Assembly (NCBI RefSeq): GCF_000718005.1
Contig: NZ_JODV01000014.1
Strand: one strand, 5' to 3'
Origin: Actinoalloteichus_B caeruleus
Lineage (GTDB): Bacteria; Actinomycetota; Actinomycetes; Mycobacteriales; Pseudonocardiaceae
DNA: 64,000 nt
In this document: piece after piece, positions 25,398 through 33,211 of the stretch
Numbering within the stretch: the first letter of the stretch is position 1
Layout of the letters: each line of letters opens with the position of its first letter
Made by a program: the position numbers and the translations under genes
The notes under the pieces: model-generated
What the model saw: only the letters and a program-made list of their open reading frames with translations
What the model was told of the DNA's origin: nothing
The model's database searches: none

Positions 25398-26918
25398 ATG
25401 ACCGATTCGCGTCTCCACTCGCCGGGAACGCTGAAGGACCACCGTGCCCGCCCGGCCGTCGGCGGGACGACATCCGACCCGGCCGAACCACCGCCGTTAC
25501 CCGAGGACCGGGGCCGCACCGCCGGGCGACGGCGGGAACCGCCGATGAGCGCTCCGACACGGGCACGTCCCCGGCCTCACCTGCCCGCCCGGGACGTCAG
25601 GGCGGACGCGGGAGCCACCGCCCCGGGAGCCGCGCCACCCGCCGCGGGCATCACCGCCCTCCGACCATCGACGGCCAGGCCGGGCCGGGACCGCCTGGTG
25701 GACCTGCTGCGCGCCTGGGGAACGATCTGCGTGATCGTGATGCACTGGGTCATCCCGGAGGTGGCCTGGAACGGGCATCAGCTGGAGATCGGCAACGCCC
25801 TCGTCCACGGGTGGGGCTGGCTGGCCACCTGGGCGTTCCAGGTCATCCCGCTGATGTTCTTCGCCTCCGGCTGCGCCACCCACCTCCAGCTCAGCCGCCG
25901 CCCGCGCCCGACCCTGTCCTTCGTCCGGGCTCGGATCCGACGTCTGCTCCCGCCCGTCGCGGTGTTCGCCGCGTTCTGGATCGCCGCCGCCGTCGTGTTG
26001 CCCCTCATCGGCGTCCCCACGTCGGCCGCGCACTCGGCGGCGACGCTCGCACCGCAGCTCCTGTGGTACCTGGGCGTCTACCTGATCCTGCTGCTGCTGT
26101 CGCCGCTGCTGTTCCGCGCCTTCGCGCGGTTCGGCCACCGGCTGACCCTCGCGGTGGCCGCCGGCGCGGCGCTGGTCGACCTCGCGCGCTTCACCCTGGA
26201 CCTGCCGGTGCTCGGCCTGATCAACATCGTGTTGGTCTGGGCGGTCCCGTACCTGCTCGGCTACGCCTACGCGGCCGGTCCGCTGACCACGATCCCCCGC
26301 GGCACGCTCCTGGTCGGCGCCCTCGGGAGCCTGGCCCTGCTCGCGCTGCTGGTGGCGGTTGGGCCCTACCCGGCCAGCATGGTCGGTATGCCGGGCGCCC
26401 CGCTGTCGAACATGAACCCGCCGACGGTCTGCCTGCTCGCCCTGACCGGGCTGCACCTGTCGCTCGCGCTGCTGTGGCGGCGACGCCTGGAACGGCTGGC
26501 CGCCCGCCCCACGGTGGCCGCCCTGGTCGGCTGGATCGGGCGGCACAGCATGACGCTGTACCTGTGGCACCTCACCGCGATGTTCTTCGTCATCGGCGCT
26601 GCGCTGTTCGCGCTGGACCTGCACCTGCCCGACAGCTGGAGCACCCAGTGGTGGCTGACCCGTGCGCTCTGGTTCGGCGCGGCCGGCCTGGTCCTCGCCG
26701 TGCTGGTGCTGGCCTTTCGGCGCGCTGAGCTGCGCCGGCCCCCTCGGCCGGGGACCCGCCCCTCCCCCGTTCCCCTCTCCCCGGTTCTCCCCGCCCCGGT
26801 GGACCTCATCGGCCCCGAGGCGCCGTCGGCGGGAGGCGGCGCCGAGCTGCGAGCCCGGACCGACGCCGCACCCGCCGTCCAGCCGGTCCACAGCGCCCGC
26901 TGGGACCAGCGCCGGTGA
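25398..26918 (+). CDS. Acyltransferase-3 family membrane protein
   Basis: 506 residues. After a disordered Pro/Arg-rich N-terminus of about 95 residues comes the acyltransferase-3 domain (O-acetyl/O-acyl transfer to sugars, lipids or antibiotics). Its hallmark start is RDRLVDLLRAWGTICVIVMH, with the conserved Arg and His, followed by about ten transmembrane helices (for example LLWYLGVYLILLLLSPLLF and WIGRHSMTLYLWHLTAMFF) and a Pro-rich C-tail. ATG at 25398 has GGGAG upstream; an earlier GTG at 25365 is possible. Divergent from the SPL-like gene, so it may share the LexA box or the adjacent palindrome. Acceptor unknown. Confidence 0.8.
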   Translation: MTDSRLHSPGTLKDHRARPAVGGTTSDPAEPPPLPEDRGRTAGRRREPPMSAPTRARPRPHLPARDVRADAGATAPGAAPPAAGITALRPSTARPGRDRLVDLLRAWGTICVIVMHWVIPEVAWNGHQLEIGNALVHGWGWLATWAFQVIPLMFFASGCATHLQLSRRPRPTLSFVRARIRRLLPPVAVFAAFWIAAAVVLPLIGVPTSAAHSAATLAPQLLWYLGVYLILLLLSPLLFRAFARFGHRLTLAVAAGAALVDLARFTLDLPVLGLINIVLVWAVPYLLGYAYAAGPLTTIPRGTLLVGALGSLALLALLVAVGPYPASMVGMPGAPLSNMNPPTVCLLALTGLHLSLALLWRRRLERLAARPTVAALVGWIGRHSMTLYLWHLTAMFFVIGAALFALDLHLPDSWSTQWWLTRALWFGAAGLVLAVLVLAFRRAELRRPPRPGTRPSPVPLSPVLPAPVDLIGPEAPSAGGGAELRARTDAAPAVQPVHSARWDQRR

Positions 26919-27113
26919 CGGCGGGCACGCTGCCCGGTCCGGACCTAGGATGAGCCGGCGGCGCTGATCGGTCCCGCGTCGCGGCCGACGCACCCCGGCG
27001 GTCCTCGGACCGCCCACGCGCGCCCAGGGGACGCGCCGCCACCGGCCCGACCAGCACGGAGGGGAGGACCCGGCGCTCCCGCCGCGCGAAGCGGCGGCCG
27101 TCGGCGAGTCTGG

Positions 27114-29228
27114 ATGAACGGCAACGGCGACCAGGACTGGTTCCGCTCGGCGGGAACCCCCGCCCCCGGCCGGGAGCACCCCCCGGAGAGCGCCACCGAA
27201 CGCACCGACGAGCTACCACCTGTCGCCGGTGGCCCCCACCGGGACGGCCGGCCCAGGAGCAGTCGTCGACCAGCGGGTGCGGGCCACGGGCGAGGCGACC
27301 TCCCCGGCACGTCGGTGCCCGGCGAGACCGGTGAGACCGGGGAGCCGCCGTCCGCCCCACCGCCCGACCCGAGGCCGGGGTCCCGGTCCTCCACCGGCGC
27401 GGGGCGTGCCGAGGCGCCGACCTCAGCGCCGGGCGGCACCCGACGGGCCCGGCCCCGGCCGGACGACGGCTCCGAACCGGGTACGGCACCACGACGTGAG
27501 CGGCGGGGCGCCGGGGCCGAGCGGGACCGCGCCGGCCGAGCCCGCCCAGGAGGACGGCCGGCGACCCCCGGCGGAGGGGCGGGCCGCGTCCGAGGGAGGT
27601 GGCCGGCGGAGGGGAACCCGGCCCCCGGTGGTGGCGGGGGCGGATCCGGCCCACCGCCGCAGGGCCCGCCCCCAGCCGGGCACGGGCACGGACACGGGCA
27701 CGGGCACGGGCACGGGCCGAGCACCCCTGCCTCGCGCCGGGTCCGGCTGCTGCTGGCCTGGCTCCTCACCCCGTGCCTGCTGGCCGCCCTGGGCGGCATG
27801 GTGTGGCTCTACCCCTCCGGGTACGAGTCGCCCAACCCCTCCGAACTGGGCTTCGGCGCCGAACCGGTGCACGGCGACATCACCGCCACGGCGGCGTCCT
27901 CGTGCCAGACGAGCCTGGCCGAACCCGGCGCGAACCCCCCACCTCCCGCGCCGCCGCCAGGAGGTGGCGACCAGGACTGCGTGCGGCTGGACGTGACCCT
28001 GACCAGCGGTGAGGGGGCGGGGCGGGTCATCACGCAGGTCCTGCCCGTCGAACCCGGCACCCCGCGCTTCGCGGTCGGGGACCAGGTGGTGCTCTCCTAC
28101 GCGGGCAGCGAGCCGGACAACCCGATGTCCTACCAGGTCGTGGACTACCAGCGCGGGCCGGCGTTGGCCTGGCTCGCGGCGCTGTTCGCGCTGTCCGTCG
28201 TGCTGCTCGCCAGGTGGAAGGGACTGACCTCCCTCCTCGGACTGGCGCTCAGCTTCCTCGTGCTCGTCTTCTTCGTGCTCCCCGCGATCCTCGCCGGGCA
28301 GGACGCCGTCCTGGTCGGTGTCGTCGGCTCCGGCGTGATCATGTTCATCGTCCTGTACCTCGCGCACGGCTTCTCCGCCCGGACCTCGACGGCGGTGCTG
28401 GGCACGTTGCTCAGCCTCGGCCTGATCGCCCTGCTCGGGGTGTTCTTCGCCTCGACGACCCGGCTCACCGGCCTGGACGACGAGACCACCAACCTCATCA
28501 CCATCGTCGGCGGCAGCATCGACCCGCGCGGTCTCCTCCTCGCCGGTGCACTGATCGGCGCGCTCGGCGTGCTCGACGACGTCACCGTCACCCAGACCAG
28601 CGCGGTCTGGGAGCTCCGCGCCGCGAACCCCGCCCTGGGGTGGCGGCAGCTGTACGCGGCCGGGCTGCGCATCGGTCGGGACCACATCTCGGCGGCGGTG
28701 AACACGCTCGCCCTGGCCTACGCGGGTGCCGCGCTGCCGATGCTCCTCGCCTACTCGCTCTCCGGGATCGACTTCGGCACGCTCGTCGGCGCCCAGGTGG
28801 TGGCGCAGGAGATCGTCCGAACCCTCGTGGGCAGCATCGGCCTGGTCGCCGCGGTCCCGATCACCACGGCGATCGCGGCCGTCGTCGCCTCCCGGGAGGA
28901 CCCGCCGAACCCCGGCGACCGCACCCCCCGGTCCGACCCCGGCCCCGAGGACGGCGGCGGCACCGAGCAGGAGGACCGGAACGGGGACGGTCCCGCCGGC
29001 GGCACGTCGGACACCCGGGAGCGGACGGGGGAACGGGCGCCTTCCGAGGCCGGCGGTCGGCGCCGGCGCGCGGAACCGGACCACCGCCCCCCGTCCTCCT
29101 CCCCGGCGGAGCGACCGCCGCGGCGGGACCGCCGGGATCAGTCCAGGGCGGCGACGAAGCGGGCGACCGCGTCGGAGCCGATCCGCCGGGGCACCCGACC
29201 AGCCGGCACCAACGACGCCAGCTGGTAG
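27114..29228 (+). CDS. YibE/F family membrane protein with His-Gly repeat
   Basis: 704 residues. Residues 1-205 are disordered (Pro/Arg/Gly/Glu) and contain six Gly-His pairs at about 189-200. A first transmembrane helix follows (LLLAWLLTPCLLAALGGMVW), then an extracytoplasmic domain with two cysteines, and the YibE/F domain with at least seven helices and conserved LGVLDDVTVTQTSAVWEL. Family function is unproven; transport has been suggested. The last 30 or so residues run antisense over the end of the convergent gene (91-base overlap). No clear ribosome site precedes the ATG at 27114, and a later start is possible. Confidence 0.8.
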   Translation: MNGNGDQDWFRSAGTPAPGREHPPESATERTDELPPVAGGPHRDGRPRSSRRPAGAGHGRGDLPGTSVPGETGETGEPPSAPPPDPRPGSRSSTGAGRAEAPTSAPGGTRRARPRPDDGSEPGTAPRRERRGAGAERDRAGRARPGGRPATPGGGAGRVRGRWPAEGNPAPGGGGGGSGPPPQGPPPAGHGHGHGHGHGHGPSTPASRRVRLLLAWLLTPCLLAALGGMVWLYPSGYESPNPSELGFGAEPVHGDITATAASSCQTSLAEPGANPPPPAPPPGGGDQDCVRLDVTLTSGEGAGRVITQVLPVEPGTPRFAVGDQVVLSYAGSEPDNPMSYQVVDYQRGPALAWLAALFALSVVLLARWKGLTSLLGLALSFLVLVFFVLPAILAGQDAVLVGVVGSGVIMFIVLYLAHGFSARTSTAVLGTLLSLGLIALLGVFFASTTRLTGLDDETTNLITIVGGSIDPRGLLLAGALIGALGVLDDVTVTQTSAVWELRAANPALGWRQLYAAGLRIGRDHISAAVNTLALAYAGAALPMLLAYSLSGIDFGTLVGAQVVAQEIVRTLVGSIGLVAAVPITTAIAAVVASREDPPNPGDRTPRSDPGPEDGGGTEQEDRNGDGPAGGTSDTRERTGERAPSEAGGRRRRAEPDHRPPSSSPAERPPRRDRRDQSRAATKRATASEPIRRGTRPAGTNDASW
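27678..27713 (+). repeat. Hexanucleotide GGGCAC tandem repeat coding Gly-His x6
   Basis: Six consecutive GGN-CAC units, one with GGA, within the disordered N-terminus of the YibE/F protein. The His-rich run could bind Ni, Zn or Cu. Such short repeats are prone to slippage, which would change the number of GH pairs in frame. Confidence 0.8.
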
Positions 29229-29785
29229 AGGGGCCGGTCGGCGGCGGCCTCCCCACGCGCGTCGGCCCGGAGCTGGGCGATCAACAACTGGGACAGGACC
29301 AGCGCCCGGGTGTCCCCCGTGGCCGCGAGGGCGTCCGCGAGACGCCGCAGCTCGTACACGCCCAGTTCCCGGCCGCCGGAACCCGCGTAGAGGGCCACGG
29401 CCACGTTGACCAGCCGCCGCCGTGGTCCGCCCTGGACCAGGACGCCGATGGTCCGCACACCCCGCTGGTCGGCGACCAGCACCGTGATGTCGGTCAGCTC
29501 GGCCAGGTCGACGGTCCGCGTGCCCAGGGCGCGCACGGAGAGCTCCGAGCCCGAGAGCCAACACCGACGGCGCGACTCCGCCCAGGCGAGGAGCAACAAC
29601 GGAACGGCGACGACCGCCGCCGCCACCAGACCGGCGGTGCGCCCCCCGACCAGGCCGAACAGGCCGCCCAGGGCGGCCCCGACGAGCACAGCGCCGATCC
29701 CGACCGACTTCGCCCGTTTGCGGAGGAACTCCGGCGGGAGCAGGTCGAGCGGGATGCGGTCGGTCTCGGCTGCCCGCTCACTCAC
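29138..29785 (-). CDS. Conserved two-helix membrane protein, unknown function
   Basis: 215 residues. N-terminal soluble segment, then a hydrophobic hairpin (VGIGAVLVGAALGGLFGLVG and TAGLVAAAVVAVPLLLLAWA, about 28-65) followed by a cytosolic domain with a PH-like beta pattern (CWLSGSELSVRALGTRTVDL, DITVLVADQRGVRTIGVLVQ) and a helical C-terminus. No catalytic motif. The GTG at 29785 overlaps the hisS stop (GTGA), so it is translated as the last gene of the MBL-hisS transcript. Its 3' end overlaps the convergent YibE/F gene by 91 bases. Confidence 0.75.
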   Translation of the reverse strand: MSERAAETDRIPLDLLPPEFLRKRAKSVGIGAVLVGAALGGLFGLVGGRTAGLVAAAVVAVPLLLLAWAESRRRCWLSGSELSVRALGTRTVDLAELTDITVLVADQRGVRTIGVLVQGGPRRRLVNVAVALYAGSGGRELGVYELRRLADALAATGDTRALVLSQLLIAQLRADARGEAAADRPLYQLASLVPAGRVPRRIGSDAVARFVAALD

Positions 29786-31044
29786 CCGGCCAACGCCTCC
29801 TTCACGGTGGTGAGCAGCTCGGCACGCCCGACGGCGCGCTGGGACCCGTCCCGGAGGTCCTTGAGCTGCACCTCGTCCTGCTCCAGGTCCCGGTCCCCCG
29901 CGACGACGGCCAACCGGGCCCCCGAACGCCCGGCGGCCTTCATGGCCCCCTTGAGCCCCTTGCCCCCGTAGGCGAGGTCGACCCGGACCCCGGCGCCGCG
30001 CAGCGCCGCCGCGATCCGCACCAGCTGCCGCTTCGCCGCCTGCCCCAGGGGGACGCAGTAGACCTCGCAGCGGGCCTCGTCCCCAACGGCCAGCCCCTCG
30101 GCGCGCGCCGCGAGCAGGGTCCGGTCGACCCCCAACCCGAAACCGATGCCGGACAGCTCCTGACCACCCAACTGGGCCATCAGGCCGTCGTAGCGGCCAC
30201 CGCCGCCGATACCGGACTGCGCGCCCAGTCCGTCGTGGACGAACTCGAAGGCGGTCTTGGTGTAGTAGTCGAGGCCCCGGACCAGGCGCGGGTTCTCGGT
30301 GAACTTCACCCCCAGCCCGGTCAGGTGTTCCTTGACCTCCTCGTAGTGCTCACGGCACTCCGGCGAGAGGTGGTCCACCATCAGGGGGGCGTCGGCCAGC
30401 AGCTCCCGCACCTCCGGTCGCTTGTCGTCGAGCACCCGCAGGGGGTTGATCTCGGCGCGCCGGCGGGTCTCCTCGTCCAACGGAAGGGCCCGCAGGAACT
30501 CCTGGAGCCGCTCCCGGTACTCGGGGCGGCAGGTCGAGTCACCCAGGCTGGTCAGTTCCAGCCGGTACCCCGTCAGGCCGAGCGCCCGGTAGCCCGCGTC
30601 GGCGACCGCGATGACCTCCGCGTCCAGCGCGGGGTCGTCCACGCCGATCGCCTCGACGCCGACCTGGAGCAGCTGCCGGTACCGGCCGGCCTGCGGGCGC
30701 TCGTAACGGAAGAACTGCCCCGTGTAGTACAGCTTCACGGGCAGCTGTCCCCGGTCCAGGCCGTGCTCGATGACGGCGCGCATCACCCCGGCCGTGCCCT
30801 CGGGGCGCAGGGTCACCGACCGGCCGCCCCGGTCGGTGAAGGTGTACATCTCCTTGCTGACCACGTCGGTCGACTCGCCGACGCCCCGCGCGAAAAGGGC
30901 GGTGTCCTCGAAGACGGGCAGCTCGACGTAGCCGTAGCCGGCGCGTCGCGCGGCTTCGGCGAGGGTGTCGCGGACGGTCAGCAGCGCGGCGGACTCCGGC
31001 GGCAGGTAGTCCGGGATGCCTCGGGGTGCGGTGAAGGCGGTCAT
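29782..31044 (-). CDS. hisS: Histidine-tRNA ligase
   Basis: 420 residues, normal length. Class II synthetase: RGIPDYLPPES at the start, motif 2 YYTGQFFRYERPQAGRYRQ near 110-125, the histidine-A loop RGLDYYTKTAFEF near 255, GGGGRYDGL, motif 3 GIGFGLGVDRTLL, and a C-terminal anticodon-binding domain. I chose ATG at 31044; the 15-residue extension upstream lacks a ribosome site and covers the space to the MBL gene. The neighbour order MBL-hisS is conserved across actinobacteria. Confidence 0.96.
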   Translation of the reverse strand: MTAFTAPRGIPDYLPPESAALLTVRDTLAEAARRAGYGYVELPVFEDTALFARGVGESTDVVSKEMYTFTDRGGRSVTLRPEGTAGVMRAVIEHGLDRGQLPVKLYYTGQFFRYERPQAGRYRQLLQVGVEAIGVDDPALDAEVIAVADAGYRALGLTGYRLELTSLGDSTCRPEYRERLQEFLRALPLDEETRRRAEINPLRVLDDKRPEVRELLADAPLMVDHLSPECREHYEEVKEHLTGLGVKFTENPRLVRGLDYYTKTAFEFVHDGLGAQSGIGGGGRYDGLMAQLGGQELSGIGFGLGVDRTLLAARAEGLAVGDEARCEVYCVPLGQAAKRQLVRIAAALRGAGVRVDLAYGGKGLKGAMKAAGRSGARLAVVAGDRDLEQDEVQLKDLRDGSQRAVGRAELLTTVKEALAG

Positions 31045-31054
31045 GGTGTGCGGA

Positions 31055-31729
31055 TCACAGTCCTCTGCGCAGGAAGGGGTTGACGGCACGCTCGCGGCCG
31101 ATGGTCGTGGTCGGTCCGTGGCCGGGCAGCACGGTCGTCTCGTCTGGCAGCGTCAACACCCTGGTCCGCAGGGTCGTCAGCATCCGCTCGTGGTCGCCGC
31201 CGGGGAGGTCCGTCCGCCCGATCGAACCGGCGAAGAGGGTGTCCCCCGACAACATCAGACGGTCCGGACCGTCGCCTCCCGGCGGGCCGGTGTGGAAGCA
31301 CACCGACCCGCCGGTATGGCCTGGCGTGTGGTCCACCCCGATCGACAGGCCACCGAACTCGAGGGTGGCGCCGTCCGCGAGGTCCCGGACCTCCGCCGGC
31401 TCGCTCATCTCCAGTCGCCCACCCAGCAGCGCGGCGACGTCCGGTCCGAGTCCCCGCAGCGGGTCGGCCAGCATCGGCCGGTCGTCGGGGTGGACCCACA
31501 CCGGAACCCCGTACTCCTCGCAGATCGAGGCGGCGGAGTAGGAGTGGTCGAAGTGCCCGTGGGTGAGCAGCACCGCCAGCGGGGTCAGCCGGTGGGTGCG
31601 GAGCCGTTCGGCCAGCGGCTCCCCGACCTCCTGGCCGGGGTCGACGATGACGCAGCCCTCGCCCTCCGCCGGTGCCAGCAGGTAGCAGTTGGCCTGGAGC
31701 GGACCGGCCGGGAAGCCGACGACGAGCAC
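31055..31729 (-). CDS. MBL-fold hydrolase (glyoxalase II-like, Rv2581c-like)
   Basis: 224 residues. Metallo-beta-lactamase fold with metal ligands LTHGHFDHS (HxHxDH) near 60, TPGHTGGS near 125, LSGDTLFAGSIGR near 150 and the final PGHGPTT. This matches hydroxyacylglutathione-hydrolase-like enzymes; in an actinobacterium the substrate would not be glutathione-linked, so the true thioester is unknown. GTG at 31729 with GGAGG 7 bases upstream; the longer frame has no better site. Ten bases upstream of hisS and clearly in its operon, as in M. tuberculosis. Confidence 0.87.
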   Translation of the reverse strand: MLVVGFPAGPLQANCYLLAPAEGEGCVIVDPGQEVGEPLAERLRTHRLTPLAVLLTHGHFDHSYSAASICEEYGVPVWVHPDDRPMLADPLRGLGPDVAALLGGRLEMSEPAEVRDLADGATLEFGGLSIGVDHTPGHTGGSVCFHTGPPGGDGPDRLMLSGDTLFAGSIGRTDLPGGDHERMLTTLRTRVLTLPDETTVLPGHGPTTTIGRERAVNPFLRRGL

Positions 31730-31921
31730 GCGAGAACCTCCAGCGGGGTGGTGTCCGTGGTCGCGTCGCGTGACGGTCCGGCACACCGTGTGAGCGCCGG
31801 GCAGCGCGGAGCGACCCGCCACAGCCTAGCCAACCGGTGTGGCCACCTCGGTTGGCATCTCGTCCCGGCTCGCGCTCCGGCCTCGACCCGACGACCCGGG
31901 TGGGTGCCGAGCGCCGGGGAC

Positions 31922-31987
31922 GCGCGTGCGGTGTCACCGGCGGAGGCGTGCGGTGTCACCGGCGGAGGCGTGCGGTGTCACCGGCGG
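31922..31987 (+). repeat. Three perfect 22-base tandem repeats upstream of ppiB
   Basis: Three identical head-to-tail copies (31922-31943, 31944-31965, 31966-31987) of a unit beginning GCGTGCGGTGTCACCGG. They lie between the divergent MBL and cyclophilin genes, directly before the earliest plausible cyclophilin start. The unit length is not a multiple of three, which argues against coding use. Confidence 0.9.
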
Positions 31988-32011
31988 AGGCACGGCACGA
32001 ACCCGGTCCGG

Positions 32012-32887
32012 GTGGTGGCCCGCCACGACGTCGAGGAGGGGGCATGGCGGCGGCCCACCGGAGCCGGGCGCCACGGTCGCGACCGGCTCGGGGCCATCGG
32101 CGGTCGGCGCAACGGTGCGGTCCCTCCCGGCCCGTCCCCCGACCTCCCGCCCCCCGCCGGCCGGAGGTCGTCCGCCCCCGGCCCCGGCGCGCTCCCCACC
32201 GCGGGCGGCGGTGACGACGAGCAGACCGCCTCGGACGCCACCGACCCCGCCACCAGCGGCGAACCCGAGATGCCCGAGGCGGTGACCACGGAGGGCCCCT
32301 GCGCCTACATCGAGGCCGAGCAGCCGCCCGTCGACGGCCTGCCCGAGGTCGGGATGCCGGAGGACCCGGACCCGACGCCCTCGGAGGGCACGGTCTCGGT
32401 GACCCTCGGCACGAACGAGGGCGAGATCCCGCTGACCCTCGACCGTGAGCAGGCGCCGTGCACGGTGCAGAGCTTCCTGCACCTCGCGGAGAGCGGCTAC
32501 TTCGACGCCTCCCCCTGCCACCGGCTGGTGGACAGCACCGACGCCCTCGAGGTCCTCCAGTGCGGCGACCCGAGCGGCACCGGCATGGGCGGCCCCGGGT
32601 ACAACGTCCCGGACGAGATCGACCCGGAGCAGACCTACCCGCGCGGCACGCTGGCGATGGCCAACTCCGGCGCCCCGAACAGCGGCGGCAGCCAGTTCTT
32701 CATGGTCTACGGCGACTCCAACGCCCTGGGCCCGCAGTACACGGTGTTCGGCTCCATCGACGAGGGCGGTCTCGAGGTCGTCGACGAGATCGCGGCCGCC
32801 GGTCACGACGGCTCCATGGAGGCGCAGGCGGGCGGTGGCGCACCCAACACCGAGGTGACCATCGAGACCGTCACCATCGCGAGCTGA
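32012..32887 (+). CDS. ppiB: Cyclophilin-type peptidyl-prolyl isomerase, N-terminus uncertain
   Basis: The region from about 32300 encodes a full cyclophilin domain: TVSVTLGTNEGEIPLTLDRE, PCTVQSFLHLAESGYFDASP, CHRLVD, LQCGDPSGTGMGGPGY, RGTLAMANSGAPNSGGSQFF and YTVFGSI. It is the counterpart of Rv2582, beside relA. Relatives start with a basic segment and a transmembrane anchor; no hydrophobic helix is visible here in any frame. The best ribosome site (GAGGAGGGGG before ATG 32044) is in another frame that stops at 32214. In-frame starts are GTG 32012, GTG 32015 or ATG 32270. I list the longest plausible one; a frameshift or anchor loss is possible. Confidence 0.7.
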   Translation: MVARHDVEEGAWRRPTGAGRHGRDRLGAIGGRRNGAVPPGPSPDLPPPAGRRSSAPGPGALPTAGGGDDEQTASDATDPATSGEPEMPEAVTTEGPCAYIEAEQPPVDGLPEVGMPEDPDPTPSEGTVSVTLGTNEGEIPLTLDREQAPCTVQSFLHLAESGYFDASPCHRLVDSTDALEVLQCGDPSGTGMGGPGYNVPDEIDPEQTYPRGTLAMANSGAPNSGGSQFFMVYGDSNALGPQYTVFGSIDEGGLEVVDEIAAAGHDGSMEAQAGGGAPNTEVTIETVTIAS

Positions 32888-33211
32888 GCCACCCGGACGA
32901 ACCGACGTCCCCCGAGGCCCGGCCGCCGCACGACGGCCGGGCCTCGTCGTGCCCGGGGGTCGCTCGCGCGGTGGTGCCGGCCGACGCGCCGGACGAGCCC
33001 GTCCTACCCACCAGGCGGGGGACGGAGCGACAGCCCGCCGGTCGTACCGGAAGGGGAGGGCCACCACCAGCGCCCCGCCTCCAGCGCGGGTCACGGCCGG
33101 GGCCGGGCGACAGGCCCGCCGGCATCCGCCGCGCGAGCCGGGCCGCGTTGGGGTGCCGCGCTCCACCGGCGGCGGGGTGCCCAACACCGGGGAAGCGCGC
33201 GGGGCTCCCGC
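32888..33211. other. Convergent gap ppiB / relA
   Basis: 324 bases between two convergent stops. It contains one strong terminator hairpin at 32914-32945. The remainder is very GC-rich, with no ribosome site or recognisable coding sequence in either direction. Confidence 0.6.
32914..32945. terminator. Terminator hairpin after ppiB
   Basis: Perfect 12-base stem (GAGGCCCGGCCG at 32914-32925, complement at 32934-32945) with an 8-base loop, 27 bases after the cyclophilin stop. Confidence 0.85.

Noticed and set aside
31016..32011. Upstream continuation of the cyclophilin frame
   Set aside because: It runs antisense through the MBL gene and the 22-base repeats, and lacks coding character.
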